A DNA stretch of 64,000 bases from Halorussus rarus (GCF_003369835.1 NZ_QPMJ01000001.1:1-64000), one strand, 5' to 3'; shown: positions 8,752 through 18,358, counted from the stretch's first letter. Translations and numbers: made by a program. Notes: a model not told the origin generated them from the letters alone.

Positions 8752-11679
8752 ATGTCAACAGGACAAACACCCAAGGAGATCGGCGAGATCAGCTTCGGGC
8801 TGATGGACCCCGAGGAGTACCGAGAGATGTCGGCGACCAAGATCATCACGGCCGACACCTACGACGACGACGGCTTCCCCATCGACATGGGGCTGATGGA
8901 CCCCCGGCTGGGCGTCATCGACCCCGGGCTGGAGTGCAAGACCTGCGGGAAGCACTCGGGGTCGTGTAACGGCCACTTCGGCCACATCGAACTCGCCGCG
9001 CCCGTCATCCACGTCGGGTTCACGAAGCTCATCCGGCGACTGCTCCGGGGCACCTGTCGGAACTGCTCGCGGCTCCTGCTGACCGACGACGAGAAGGCCA
9101 AGTACGAGTCGAACCTGACCCGGACGCGGGAACTGGGTAACGACATCAACGACGTCACCAAGGCCGCCATCCGGGAGGCCCGCAAGAAGGACCGGTGCCC
9201 GTTCTGCGGCGAGGTCCAGTACGACATCAACCACGAGAAGCCCACCACCTACTACGAGGTCCAGCAGGTCCTCACCAGCGAGTACTCCGAGCAGATCGCG
9301 GCCGCGATGCAGGGCCAGAGCGGAGACGAGGACGACGAGGAGGAGCGCGAACCCATCGCGCCCCAGGAGCTGGCCGAGCAGACCGGCATCGACCTCTCGC
9401 GCATCAACGAGATCATGTCGGGCGAGTTCCGGCCCCGGGAGTCCGACCGGAAGGCCCTCGAGAAGGCGCTCGACATCGACCTCACCGAGGAGGACATGAA
9501 CAAGCTGATGCCCAGCGACATCCGGGACTGGTTCGAGGACATCCCGGACGAGGACGTCGAGGTTCTGGGCATCAACTCGGAGCGCTCGCGGCCCGAGTGG
9601 ATGATCCTGACGGTGCTGCCCGTGCCGCCGGTGACGGCCCGCCCGTCCATCACGCTCGACAACGGCCAGCGCTCCGAGGACGACCTGACCCACAAGCTGG
9701 TCGACATCATCCGCATCAACCAGCGGTTCATGGAGAACCGCGAGGCGGGCGCGCCCCAGCTCATCATCGAGGACCTCTGGGAGCTGCTCCAGTACCACGT
9801 CACCACGTTCATGGACAACGAGATCTCGGGCACGCCGCCGGCCCGCCACCGCTCCGGTCGGCCGCTGAAGACGCTCAGCCAGCGGCTGAAGGGCAAGGAG
9901 GGCCGGTTCCGGGGGAGCCTCTCCGGGAAGCGCGTGAACTTCTCGGCCCGGACCGTCATCTCGCCGGACCCGACCCTCTCGCTCAACGAGGTCGGCGTCC
10001 CCGAGCGCGTCGCCCGCGAGATGACCCAGACGATGAACGTCACCGAGCGCAACAAGGAGGAAGCCCGGCGCTACGTCGCCAACGGTCCCGAGGGCCACCC
10101 CGGCGCGAACTACGTCAAGCGCCCCGACGGCCGCCGGCTCAAGGTGACCGAGAAGAACTGCGAGGAGCTCTCGACGAAGGTCGAGGCCGGCTGGGAGGTC
10201 AACCGCCACATGGTCGACGGCGACATCGTCATCTTCAACCGCCAGCCGTCGCTCCACCGGATGTCCATCATGGCCCACGAGGTCGTGGTGATGCCGTACA
10301 AGACGTTCCGGCTCAACACGGTCGTCTGCCCGCCGTACAACGCCGACTTCGACGGCGACGAGATGAACATGCACGCGCTCCAGAACGAGGAGGCCCGGGC
10401 GGAGGCCCGCGTCCTGATGCGCGTCCAGGAGCAGATCCTCTCGCCGCGGTTCGGCGAGAACATCATCGGAGCCATCCAGGACCACATCTCCGGGATGTAC
10501 CTGCTGACCAACCAGAACCCCCACTTCAACGAGACACAGGCGCTCGACCTGCTGCGGGCGACCCGGATCGACGAGCTCCCGGAGCCGTCGGGCCACGAGG
10601 ACGGCGAGCCCTACTGGACCGGGCGTGACATCTTCTCGGAGCTGCTGCCGAGCGACCTCAACATGGAGTTCACCGGCACGGTCGGAGACGACGTCCTCAT
10701 CGAGGACGGCACGCTGGTCGAGGGCACCATCGCCGAGGACGAGGTCGGCGAGTTCGGCGGCGAGATCGTCGACACCATCACGAAGGTGTACGGCAACACC
10801 CGCTCGCGCATCTTCATCAACGAGGTGGCGGCGCTCGCGATGCGCTCGATCATGCACTTCGGGTTCTCGATCGGTATCGACGACGAGTCGATTCCGCCGG
10901 AGGCTCAGGACCGCATCGACGAGGCCATCGACAACGCCTACGACCGGGTCGAGGAGCTCATCGAGACCTACGAGAACGGCGACCTCGAGTCGCTGCCCGG
11001 CCGCACCGTCGACGAGACCCTCGAGATGAAGATTATGCAGACGCTCGGCAAGGCCCGCGACTCCGCGGGTGACATCGCCGAGGACCACTTCGCCGACGAC
11101 AACCCCGCGGTGGTCATGGCCGAGTCCGGCGCGCGGGGGTCGATGCTCAACCTGACCCAGATGGCCGGGGCGGTCGGTCAGCAGGCGGTCCGGGGCGAGC
11201 GCATCAACCGCGGCTACGAGGACCGAACGCTGAGCCACTACAAGCCCGACGACCTCTCGGCGGAGGCCCACGGCTTCGTGGAGCACTCCTACACCGGCGG
11301 GCTCAACCCCCGGGAGTTCTTCTTCCACGCGATGGGCGGCCGCGAGGGCCTGGTCGACACGGCGGTCCGGACCTCGAAGTCCGGCTACCTCCAGCGCCGG
11401 CTCATCAACGCCCTCTCCGAGCTCGAGACCCAGTACGACGGGACGGTCCGGGACACCTCCGACACCATCGTCCAGTTCGAGTTCGGCGAGGACGGCACCA
11501 GCCCGGTGAAGGTCGCCTCCAACGAGGAGAGCGACATCGACGTCGACCAGATCGCCGACCGCATCCTCGAGGAGGAGTTCGGCAGCGAGGAGCGCAAGCA
11601 GGAGTTCCTCGGCGAGAAGCAGCCGCCGACGAACCTCTCGGAGCACGTCGACGCCCGGCAGGCCCGGAGCGACGACTGA
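8752..11679 (+). CDS. rpoA1: DNA-directed RNA polymerase subunit A' (Rpo1 N-terminal part)
   Basis: 975 aa. It carries the active-site motif NADFDGDEMNMH (three Asp ligands of catalytic magnesium), the clamp zinc sites (CKTC, then CNGHFGH, CRNC, CPFC) and the rudder/lid region (SGKRVNFSARTVISPDP). Residues about 195-245 form an acidic insertion followed by a stretch (ELAEQTGIDLSRINEIMSGE and on) resembling a Cro/CI-type helix-turn-helix, before the usual PSDIRDWFEDIPDEDVEVLG. The bridge-helix and funnel parts precede the A'/A'' split. The rpoA'' start follows 24 bp downstream. Confidence 0.97.
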   Translation: MSTGQTPKEIGEISFGLMDPEEYREMSATKIITADTYDDDGFPIDMGLMDPRLGVIDPGLECKTCGKHSGSCNGHFGHIELAAPVIHVGFTKLIRRLLRGTCRNCSRLLLTDDEKAKYESNLTRTRELGNDINDVTKAAIREARKKDRCPFCGEVQYDINHEKPTTYYEVQQVLTSEYSEQIAAAMQGQSGDEDDEEEREPIAPQELAEQTGIDLSRINEIMSGEFRPRESDRKALEKALDIDLTEEDMNKLMPSDIRDWFEDIPDEDVEVLGINSERSRPEWMILTVLPVPPVTARPSITLDNGQRSEDDLTHKLVDIIRINQRFMENREAGAPQLIIEDLWELLQYHVTTFMDNEISGTPPARHRSGRPLKTLSQRLKGKEGRFRGSLSGKRVNFSARTVISPDPTLSLNEVGVPERVAREMTQTMNVTERNKEEARRYVANGPEGHPGANYVKRPDGRRLKVTEKNCEELSTKVEAGWEVNRHMVDGDIVIFNRQPSLHRMSIMAHEVVVMPYKTFRLNTVVCPPYNADFDGDEMNMHALQNEEARAEARVLMRVQEQILSPRFGENIIGAIQDHISGMYLLTNQNPHFNETQALDLLRATRIDELPEPSGHEDGEPYWTGRDIFSELLPSDLNMEFTGTVGDDVLIEDGTLVEGTIAEDEVGEFGGEIVDTITKVYGNTRSRIFINEVAALAMRSIMHFGFSIGIDDESIPPEAQDRIDEAIDNAYDRVEELIETYENGDLESLPGRTVDETLEMKIMQTLGKARDSAGDIAEDHFADDNPAVVMAESGARGSMLNLTQMAGAVGQQAVRGERINRGYEDRTLSHYKPDDLSAEAHGFVEHSYTGGLNPREFFFHAMGGREGLVDTAVRTSKSGYLQRRLINALSELETQYDGTVRDTSDTIVQFEFGEDGTSPVKVASNEESDIDVDQIADRILEEEFGSEERKQEFLGEKQPPTNLSEHVDARQARSDD

Positions 11680-11703
11680 CGCCGTACCCAACCCATCCAC
11701 ATC

Positions 11704-12897
11704 ATGACCGACTACGACGTATCCGAAGACATCGAGGCCGTCGTCGAGGACACCGACCTCCCGCGACGGCTGAAGGACGAGGTGTACAGCACCGTGGAGC
11801 GCCGCGACGGCGTCACCGCCGAGCAGACCGACCAGATCACCCAGGCGGTCGAGAACCGGTACCTCGACACGCGGGTCGACCCGCTCGACCCCGTCGGGAC
11901 CGTCTCGGCCCAGTCCATCGGGGAGCCGGGCACCCAGATGACGATGAACACGTTCCACTACGCGGGCGTGGCCGAGATTGACGTGACCCAGGGGCTGCCC
12001 CGGCTCATCGAGCTGGTCGACGCCCGGAAGACCCCCGACACGCCGATGATGACGGTCCACCTCGAGGACGAGTACGCCACCGACCGCGAGAAGGCCCACG
12101 AGGTCGTCTGGCAGATCGAGGCGACCCGCATCCTGGCGCTGGGCGACATCTCGACCAACGTCGCCGACATGGTGGTCTCGATCGACCTCAACGAGGACAC
12201 CCTCACGGAGCGGATGATCACCCCCGAGGAGGTCGCCGAGATCATCGAGGACGAGCTCGGCGTCCAGACCACCCAGCAGGGCGCGGTCATCGAGTTCGGT
12301 CCCCAGGAGCCGAGCTATCGGGACCTGCTCCAGCTGGTCGAGCAGCTCCGCGACATCGTGTTCAAGGGCATCGAGGACATCTCCCGCGTGGTCATCCGGA
12401 AGGAGCAGCTCGACGAGGGCGAGGAGTTCGTCCTCTACACCGAGGGGTCGGCGTTCGGCGACGTCATGGAGATCGAGGGCGTCGACGCCTCCCGGACCAC
12501 CTCGAACAACATCCACGAGATCCACAAGAACCTCGGCATCGAGGCGGCCCGCGAGGCCATCATCGAGGAGACGATGAACACGCTCGAGGAGCAGGGTCTC
12601 GACGACGTGAACATCCGCCACCTGATGCTGGTCGCCGACATCATGACCAACCGCGGCGAGATCGAGTCCATCGGCCGCCACGGCATCTCGGGTAGCAAGG
12701 AGTCCGTCCTGGCCCGGGCGGCGTTCGAGGTCACGGTCAACCACCTGCTCGACGCCGCCATCCACGGCGAGGTCGACGACCTCAACGGCGTGACCGAGAA
12801 CGTCATCGTCGGCAAGCCCATCAAGCTCGGGACCGGCGACGTCGACCTCCGGATGGGGTCGTCGACGTCGGGCGGCGAGCCCGAGGCCTCCGACTGA
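11704..12897 (+). CDS. rpoA2: DNA-directed RNA polymerase subunit A'' (Rpo1 C-terminal part)
   Basis: 397 aa. It supplies the trigger loop, jaw and C-terminal clamp part of the largest subunit. Seen: [20 protein letters not shown] followed by [20 protein letters not shown] (trigger-loop region) and [20 protein letters not shown] and [18 protein letters not shown] near the C-terminus. It follows rpoA' and precedes nusA by 2 bp. No intein or other interruption is visible. Confidence 0.97.
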   Translation: MTDYDVSEDIEAVVEDTDLPRRLKDEVYSTVERRDGVTAEQTDQITQAVENRYLDTRVDPLDPVGTVSAQSIGEPGTQMTMNTFHYAGVAEIDVTQGLPRLIELVDARKTPDTPMMTVHLEDEYATDREKAHEVVWQIEATRILALGDISTNVADMVVSIDLNEDTLTERMITPEEVAEIIEDELGVQTTQQGAVIEFGPQEPSYRDLLQLVEQLRDIVFKGIEDISRVVIRKEQLDEGEEFVLYTEGSAFGDVMEIEGVDASRTTSNNIHEIHKNLGIEAAREAIIEETMNTLEEQGLDDVNIRHLMLVADIMTNRGEIESIGRHGISGSKESVLARAAFEVTVNHLLDAAIHGEVDDLNGVTENVIVGKPIKLGTGDVDLRMGSSTSGGEPEASD

Positions 12898-12899
12898 GC

Positions 12900-13337
12900 A
12901 TGGTCGTCACGCTCTCGGACACGGCCCGCCAGTTCATCGCCCTCTTCGAGGACGAGACGGGCGCGACCGCCCGCGACTGCGTCGTCTTCGAGGACGACGA
13001 GGGCGACGAGGAGCGCGTGGTGTTCCTGGTCAAGCCCGGCGACATGGCGAAGGCCATCGGCTCTGGCGGCGAGACCGTCCGGGAGATCGAGGATCAACTG
13101 GGCCGGTCGGTGGTGCTGGTCGAGGACGCCGACACGCCCGAGGCGTTCGTCGCCAACGCGCTGGCGCCGGCGGCGGTGTACAACGTCACCGTCAGCGAGG
13201 ACGACGAGATCGTCGCCTACGCCGAGGTCGACTCGGCCGACACCGGTATCGCCATCGGCGAGGACGGGCGCAACATCCGGGCCGCCGAGAAGCTCGCGAA
13301 GCGCCACTACGACATCGACGACATCCAGCTGACCTGA
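12900..13337 (+). CDS. nusA: NusA-like KH-domain transcription factor
   Basis: 145 aa, the usual size of archaeal NusA, which consists of two KH domains and lacks the bacterial N-terminal and S1 parts. The KH nucleic-acid loops are visible as KAIGSGGETVREIEDQLG and IAIGEDGRNIRAAEKLAKR. It binds RNA and is presumed to act in transcription elongation or termination. It starts 2 bp after rpoA'' and is the last gene of the rpo unit. In many archaea rps12 follows directly; here a PQQ dehydrogenase pair intervenes. Confidence 0.95.
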   Translation: MVVTLSDTARQFIALFEDETGATARDCVVFEDDEGDEERVVFLVKPGDMAKAIGSGGETVREIEDQLGRSVVLVEDADTPEAFVANALAPAAVYNVTVSEDDEIVAYAEVDSADTGIAIGEDGRNIRAAEKLAKRHYDIDDIQLT

Positions 13338-13370
13338 GCGGCTCGCGGGTCGTCTTCCGTTCGACTCGAC

Positions 13371-13390
13371 ACCTTCGTTTTCCGCCCGGT
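13371..13390 (+). terminator. Possible T-rich terminator after nusA
   Basis: A short T-tract (CCTTCGTTTTCC) in otherwise GC-rich DNA lies about 35 bp after the nusA stop. Archaeal termination commonly uses oligo-T, so this may end the rpo transcript. Weak evidence. Confidence 0.3.
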
Positions 13391-13542
13391 TTCGTCCGCT
13401 ACCGCACGGCACGGCTCCGGACCGGGTGTCCGCCGGCGACCGTTCCAAAGACTGGTCGCCTCCGGAAATTTTAGCGGCGCGACACCCGTTTCCGAGGGAA
13501 AAGTAAAACCTCGACACTGCCGACGTTACCGTGGGGATTCGA

Positions 13543-14475
13543 ATGGGGGAAACTGACACGATACTCGACGAGGTACCGGACGTTGACGAACGAGACAGGC
13601 GGAACTTCCTCAAGGTGCTGGGCGTGGCGGGGAGCGTCGGCGCGGCCGCGGAGTTCTCGCTGGGCGACCTCCGGGGCGCTGTCGGCGCGGAGGCGTCCGA
13701 GGAGATGGCGACGTACGGCGAGCAGATCCGGGCCGACCTCGCCGGCGGCCTCGACGCGGGTCGGCTGGCGTCGGCTCGGGACGGTATCGCCGCGAGCATC
13801 GCCGAACTGCCCGCGCTCCGGGAGGCGGGGTTCCCGGACGAACCGGGCGCGACCGCGTATCAGGAGATCGCCGCCCCGGCGTGGGAGGCCTACGACCACC
13901 TGGCCGATGTCGGCTTCTTCGCGTCGGCCGAGCGCCACCTGCCGGAGTTCACGCCCGAGCACGTCCGGGCGACCGCGACCGAGCTCGTCCGGGCCGAGCC
14001 GCTGACCGCGGCGCTGGCCGAGGCGGGGCTCGACGAGCGCGAGCGGACCGCGGCGGTGGTCGACGCGGTGAACGAGAACGACCGGCTCTCGCACTGGGTC
14101 TCGACCGCGGCGCTGCCGGCCGACCCGGAGGAGTTCGACCCGGCGAACGTCGCGCCGCTCCACCAGCGGGCGCTCGGCGGCGCGCTGCTGTGGATCGACG
14201 AGCTCGACCAGCAGCTTTGGCAGCGCGAGATGCTACTGACCGAGGAGATGCTGGCGGACGGCGTCTGGGACGTCAAGCAGATGCTCGGGGGCATCCACCT
14301 GTTCGTCTCGGCCGCCCGCGACCTCGCCGGCCCCGAGGAACTGTCCGACAGCCAGCTCGCCGCCGGGCTCGCCGGGGGCTCGGCGGTCGCGATCCGCGGT
14401 CAGGAGCGGATCGAGGCCGACCTGTTCAGGATCGGCGACGACCAGCGCGCGCCGATCGGAGGTGATTCGCGATGA
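13543..14475 (+). CDS. Tat-signal protein, probable partner of the PQQ dehydrogenase
   Basis: 310 aa from ATG 13543; an in-frame GTG at 13531 is an alternative. Near residues 18-50 the sequence DRRNFLKVLGVAGSVGAAAE followed by a further neutral stretch is a twin-arginine signal (RRxFLK plus a moderately hydrophobic segment). The remainder is Ala/Glu/Leu-rich and helical with no family I recognise, and no cysteine or heme motif stands out. Its stop overlaps the start of the PQQ dehydrogenase by 4 bp (ATGA), so the two are translationally coupled. Inference: it is exported folded by Tat, possibly carrying the signal-less dehydrogenase with it. Confidence 0.75.
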   Translation: MGETDTILDEVPDVDERDRRNFLKVLGVAGSVGAAAEFSLGDLRGAVGAEASEEMATYGEQIRADLAGGLDAGRLASARDGIAASIAELPALREAGFPDEPGATAYQEIAAPAWEAYDHLADVGFFASAERHLPEFTPEHVRATATELVRAEPLTAALAEAGLDERERTAAVVDAVNENDRLSHWVSTAALPADPEEFDPANVAPLHQRALGGALLWIDELDQQLWQREMLLTEEMLADGVWDVKQMLGGIHLFVSAARDLAGPEELSDSQLAAGLAGGSAVAIRGQERIEADLFRIGDDQRAPIGGDSR

Positions 14476-16184
14476 GCATCGACGAACCGCACGCCGACGT
14501 TCGGCGCACGGAGGAGGGAGTGACGGTCGAGTACCTCGCGGACGGACCCGAGACGATCCGGCAGGACGGCCAGCAGATCCCGCGGCTCAGGGTCACCCGC
14601 CAGATGCTGATGGACTCGGGCGACGACCCCGAGAGCTGGCTGATGTACGGCGGCGGCTACCGCCAGCAGCGGTTCACGACCGCCGACGTCATCACGCCGG
14701 AGAACGTCGGGAGCCTCGACCTGGAGTACACCATCGAGGTCGAGAACCAGGTCGAGCGCGGGAAGCTCGAGGGGACGCCGGTCGTCGTCCCGTCGGACCC
14801 GCCCATCATGTACCAGACCAACGGCCCCGACGTGGTCCGGGCGGTCAACGCCCGGTCGGGCGAGGTCATCTGGACCTACCGGTACGCGCCCGGCGAGGAC
14901 GGCCCCGACAAGCGGGCGGCGCTGCTGTGCTGCGGGTCGAACAACCGCGGGGTCGCGGTCCGCGGCAACCGACTCTTCATGACGACGCTCGACGCCAACC
15001 TCGTCGCCATCAACCGGTACACCGGCGAGCAGGAGTGGCTGTACGACTCCGCGCCCACCGGCCAGGGCTACTCGGCGACGTGGGCGCCGGTCGTCTACGA
15101 GGGGAGCGTCCTCAACGGGAGCGCGGGCGGCGAGTACGGCGTCCAGGGCTTCATCGAGTCCGTCAACGCTCGGACGGGCGAGCGCGAGTGGCGCACCTCG
15201 ATGCTGCCCGAGGAGCAGTGGGTCGGCGACGCCTGGCAGAACGGGGCGGCGACCAACTGGATGACCATCACGGTCGACCCCGACACCGACACCCTGTACG
15301 CCAGCGTCGGCAACCCCGGCCCGGACGTCAACGGCATCGTCCGGCCGGGCCCGAACCCGTACTCCGACGCGATCGTCGCGCTCGACACCCAGTCGGGCGA
15401 CGTCCAGTGGTACTTCCAGGAGGTCCAGCACGACTGGTGGGACTGGGACGCGTCCCAGCCGCCGGTGCTGTTCGAGACCGAGGTCGACGGCGAGAACCGC
15501 AAGATGGTCAGCCACGCCGGGAAGACCGGGTGGAACTACCTGCTGGGCGCCCGGGACGGCAAGCTCTACGAGCGGAGCAGGGAGTTCTGCCAGCACCTCA
15601 ACATGTGGCACCTCCCGCAGGACAACCTCGAGGACACGCCGTGGATCATGCCCTCGGCCGACGGCGGCGGTGAGTGGAACCCGGCGTCGTACAGCCGCGA
15701 GACCGGGAACGTCCACGTCAAGGCGATGAACTACCCGAGCAAGTTCCAGTGGGACGAGGTCGGCGAGTGGGAGTACCCCTCGACGTACCTCGGCGGGAGC
15801 TTCACCGTCTACCCGGCGATGGACGACCCCGGACCGGCGCCCGAGGAGTGGAGCGGCAACAGGGCCATCTTCTCGGCGGTGGACCCGGTGAGCGGCGAGG
15901 TCGCCTGGCAGCACGAGTGGCAGGAGTTCTCGATGGGCGGCTCGATGAGCACGACGACCGGGCTCACCTTCGTCGGCAACGGCGACGGGGAGTTCATGGC
16001 TCTGGACTCCGAGTCGGGCGAGCGGCTCTGGCAGTACCAGTTCGACGCGTCGGTCAACGCCTCGCCGATGAGCTGGTACGACCCCGAGGTCGGCAAGCAG
16101 TACGTCGCGGTCCAGGCCGGCGGCGGCGGCCTCCGGTCGGCCCGGGACGGCCGGACGGTCGGCGTGTTCTCGCTCGAGGAGTAG
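14472..16184 (+). CDS. PQQ-dependent alcohol/methanol-type dehydrogenase (eight-bladed propeller)
   Basis: 570 aa. Seen: adjacent cysteines in LLCCGSNNRGVAVRG, the vicinal-disulfide region of PQQ dehydrogenases; repeated tryptophan-docking-like words (ARSGEVIWTY, YTGEQEWLYD, ARTGEREWRT, SESGERLWQY); QHDWWDWDA, matching the family HDxWDxD segment with the catalytic Asp; and a C-terminal VAVQAGGGG. Known: these enzymes oxidise alcohols at a PQQ-metal centre outside the cell membrane. No heme-c CxxCH is visible, so electrons must go to another carrier. It has no signal peptide of its own, and the upstream gene is a Tat substrate. PQQ synthesis genes are not in the window. Substrate unknown. Confidence 0.85.
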   Translation: MSIDEPHADVRRTEEGVTVEYLADGPETIRQDGQQIPRLRVTRQMLMDSGDDPESWLMYGGGYRQQRFTTADVITPENVGSLDLEYTIEVENQVERGKLEGTPVVVPSDPPIMYQTNGPDVVRAVNARSGEVIWTYRYAPGEDGPDKRAALLCCGSNNRGVAVRGNRLFMTTLDANLVAINRYTGEQEWLYDSAPTGQGYSATWAPVVYEGSVLNGSAGGEYGVQGFIESVNARTGEREWRTSMLPEEQWVGDAWQNGAATNWMTITVDPDTDTLYASVGNPGPDVNGIVRPGPNPYSDAIVALDTQSGDVQWYFQEVQHDWWDWDASQPPVLFETEVDGENRKMVSHAGKTGWNYLLGARDGKLYERSREFCQHLNMWHLPQDNLEDTPWIMPSADGGGEWNPASYSRETGNVHVKAMNYPSKFQWDEVGEWEYPSTYLGGSFTVYPAMDDPGPAPEEWSGNRAIFSAVDPVSGEVAWQHEWQEFSMGGSMSTTTGLTFVGNGDGEFMALDSESGERLWQYQFDASVNASPMSWYDPEVGKQYVAVQAGGGGLRSARDGRTVGVFSLEE

Positions 16185-16337
16185 GACCCGCGACCCCATT
16201 TTTCGGACGCGAGCGACTCTGCTGACCGAACCGGAGCTAAGCGGCGCGCAGAACTGTTCTCCGAGACCGGCTCAGACGGCGTAATCGGCCCCGCTTGAGC
16301 GATCTGCGGCCGTTTCGGCCGCCTCGAAAGAGGGAGG

Positions 16338-16345
16338 CTTAAGTA
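16338..16345 (+). promoter_or_regulatory. TATA-like element of rps12-rps7
   Basis: CTTAAGTA is centred about 29 bp upstream of the rps12 ATG. That spacing would place transcription start within a few bases of the ATG, so the transcript is probably leaderless or nearly so, as is common in haloarchaea. It also shows that rps12-rps7 can be transcribed independently of the rpo genes. Confidence 0.5.
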
Positions 16346-16369
16346 GCTCGGACGGATAGCACACGCCAT

Positions 16370-16798
16370 ATGGCGAACGGCAAGTACGCAGCGCGGAAGC
16401 TCAGGAAGGACCGCCAGAACCATCGGTGGTCCGACTCCGACTACGCCCGACGCGAGCGCGGCCTCGGGGAGAAGTCCGACCCCCTCGAGGGCGCGCCCCA
16501 GGGACGCGGCATCGTTCTGGAGAAGGTGGGCATCGAGGCCAAGCAGCCCAACTCCGCGATCCGGAAGTGCGTCCGGGTCCAGCTCATCAAGAACGGCAAG
16601 CAGGTCACCGCCTTCTGCCCCGGCGACGGCGCCATCTCGTTCATCGACGAGCACGACGAGGTGACCATCGCGGGCATCGGCGGCGCGAAGGGCCGCGCGA
16701 TGGGCGACCTCTCGGGCGTCAACTACAAGGTCGAGAAGGTCAACGGCGTGAGCCTCGAGGAACTCGTCCGCGGGAACGCGGAGAAACCGGTGCGATAA
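16370..16798 (+). CDS. rps12: 30S ribosomal protein S12
   Basis: 142 aa, the normal archaeal length (S23e/S12p). Seen: [20 protein letters not shown], the conserved decoding-centre loop, and [20 protein letters not shown]. It acts in decoding fidelity at the small-subunit A site. The rps7 start lies 2 bp after its stop, so the two are coupled. Confidence 0.98.
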   Translation: MANGKYAARKLRKDRQNHRWSDSDYARRERGLGEKSDPLEGAPQGRGIVLEKVGIEAKQPNSAIRKCVRVQLIKNGKQVTAFCPGDGAISFIDEHDEVTIAGIGGAKGRAMGDLSGVNYKVEKVNGVSLEELVRGNAEKPVR

Positions 16799-16800
16799 CC

Positions 16801-17418
16801 ATGGCGGCAGAAGACCAGCCCGAGCCCGACAAGCCCGCGGGCACCGACGAGGAGGGCACCGCCGCCGCGCAGCTGTTCGGCGAGTGGGACGTCACCAACG
16901 TCGAGTACGGCGACCCCTCGACCGAGCGCTACATCACCGTCACGCCGGTCGCCCACACGATGGGCCGCCACGCCTCCAAGCAGTTCCAGAAGAGCGAGGT
17001 CTCCATCGTCGAGCGGCTCATCAACCGCCTGATGCAGACCGAGGAGAACACCGGCAAGAAGCAGAAGGCGATGCAGATCACCCGCGACGCGTTCGAGACC
17101 ATCAACGACCGGACCGACGAGAACCCGGTCCAGGTGCTCGTCACCGCGGTCGAGAACGCGGCCCCGCGCGAGGAGACCGTCCGCCTGAAGTACGGCGGCA
17201 TCTCGGTCCCGAAGGCCGTCGACGTGGCGCCCCAGCGCCGGGTCGACCAGGCCCTGAAGTTCATCGCCGAGGGCGTCCAGAGCTCGTCGTTCAAGACGTC
17301 GACCGACGCCTCGGAGGCGCTGGCCGAGCAGCTCATCGGCGCGGCCGACTACGACGTCCAGACCTACGCCATCAACCAGAAGGAAGAGAAAGAGCGCGTC
17401 GCGGCCGCGGCCCGCTGA
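16801..17418 (+). CDS. rps7: 30S ribosomal protein S7
   Basis: 205 aa from ATG 16801. Seen: GRHASKQFQKSEVSIVERLI, NPVQVLVTAVENAAPREE and a C-terminal helix ending EEKERVAAAAR. The acidic N-terminal extension is a haloarchaeal trait. It initiates folding of the 16S 3' domain. It follows rps12 by 2 bp. EF-2, usually next in archaeal str clusters, is 2.2 kb further on. Confidence 0.97.
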   Translation: MAAEDQPEPDKPAGTDEEGTAAAQLFGEWDVTNVEYGDPSTERYITVTPVAHTMGRHASKQFQKSEVSIVERLINRLMQTEENTGKKQKAMQITRDAFETINDRTDENPVQVLVTAVENAAPREETVRLKYGGISVPKAVDVAPQRRVDQALKFIAEGVQSSSFKTSTDASEALAEQLIGAADYDVQTYAINQKEEKERVAAAAR

Positions 17419-17527
17419 GACTCTCCTCCTCTCTTTCGTTCTCGCGAACCGGGTAGCGACTGCCCCGTTCCTCGCCGTCCTCGAGTTCCCTCCCGGCTCG
17501 TCGACTCTGCTCCTCGCCGCCGTCGAT

Positions 17528-17857
17528 CTACTCCCCGCCGGAGGCGCCGACCAGCACGAACGTGCTCTCGGTGTCGCCGTTGTGGATCTGGCGGGTCGCG
17601 TCGGCCGGAATCCGAAGCGCCTCGCGCGCGGACAGTTCGACGTCCTCGCCCTCGACCGTGACGGTGGCCTCGCCCTCGAGCAGGACGTACACCTCCTCCT
17701 GGCCGTCCTCGGCGTGGTCGTGCTCCTTGCCGGTCCAGCCGGGGTCTGCGTCGAGGACGGAGACGCCCAGCTTCTCGCAGTCGAGGGGGTCGCGGAGGAA
17801 CCGCAGCCCTTCGCCGATCGGTTCGACGTCGCGGGAGTCGACTTTCGTGTAGGACAT
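17528..17857 (-). CDS. Small cupin-domain protein
   Basis: 109 aa from ATG 17857. The sequence fits a single cupin barrel: first motif region GKEHDHAEDGQEEVYVLLEG (His and Glu metal-ligand pattern) and second region AREALRIPADATRQIHNGD. Cupins of this kind bind a metal and often a small metabolite; no substrate can be deduced. The gene is convergent with rps7. An in-frame extension upstream of this ATG has no cupin features and was not used. Confidence 0.85.
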   Translation of the reverse strand: MSYTKVDSRDVEPIGEGLRFLRDPLDCEKLGVSVLDADPGWTGKEHDHAEDGQEEVYVLLEGEATVTVEGEDVELSAREALRIPADATRQIHNGDTESTFVLVGASGGE

Positions 17858-18002
17858 CGTCGGCGCTACGACGGGCGGACTGTTCAGTGTGGTGATGACG
17901 GCACTCGACTCCGGGAGTTGGAAGGTTGGCGAGGTAGATACAGCAGCACGTGGAAGTGCGGTTTGTTGTCGTTCACGACCGACGGGGCGGTAGCCGGCGG
18001 GG

Positions 18003-18209
18003 TCAGCGGGCCCACCGGTCCTCGTCGAGGAGCCGGAAGTCGTCGTCGAGTTCCGCCCAGACGTCCGCGATGTCCTGTTCGGAGTCGGCCTGTTGGATAC
18101 GGTGGCGAAGCGCGTCCGCCTCCGCTGGCGATAGCTCTGTCCGGATTTCGGCGCTGTCGACGAGTTCCCGGAGGAGGTCGGTCTGGTACCGCACCGCCTG
18201 GTCGGGCAT
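18003..18209 (-). CDS. Small acidic hypothetical protein
   Basis: 68 aa from ATG 18209 (an upstream ATG would add eight residues). Predicted helical and acidic (LRELVDSAEIRTELSPAEAD and VWAELDDDFRLLDEDRW), with no cysteines or membrane segment. Codon use is like the neighbours and a stop is well defined, but no family is recognised. It lies between the cupin gene and a small membrane-protein gene. Confidence 0.5.
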   Translation of the reverse strand: MPDQAVRYQTDLLRELVDSAEIRTELSPAEADALRHRIQQADSEQDIADVWAELDDDFRLLDEDRWAR

Positions 18210-18358
18210 ACCGTCTGGGTACGCTCTCGGCACGGAAAGTCTCGGCCATGTTCACGTCGAACTGAGTTTGATGATCGAGTGAACGAGCTCGAATCGCGCT
18301 CGACGCGCCGAACGCTCCCCACCTTACAAGTGGCTGGCGTCGCCACGCCCCGGATGCC

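Noticed and set aside
8755-12765. 1336-codon open frame antisense to rpoA' and rpoA''
   Set aside because: High-GC codon use leaves antisense frames open. The sense strand carries complete RNA polymerase genes with catalytic motifs.
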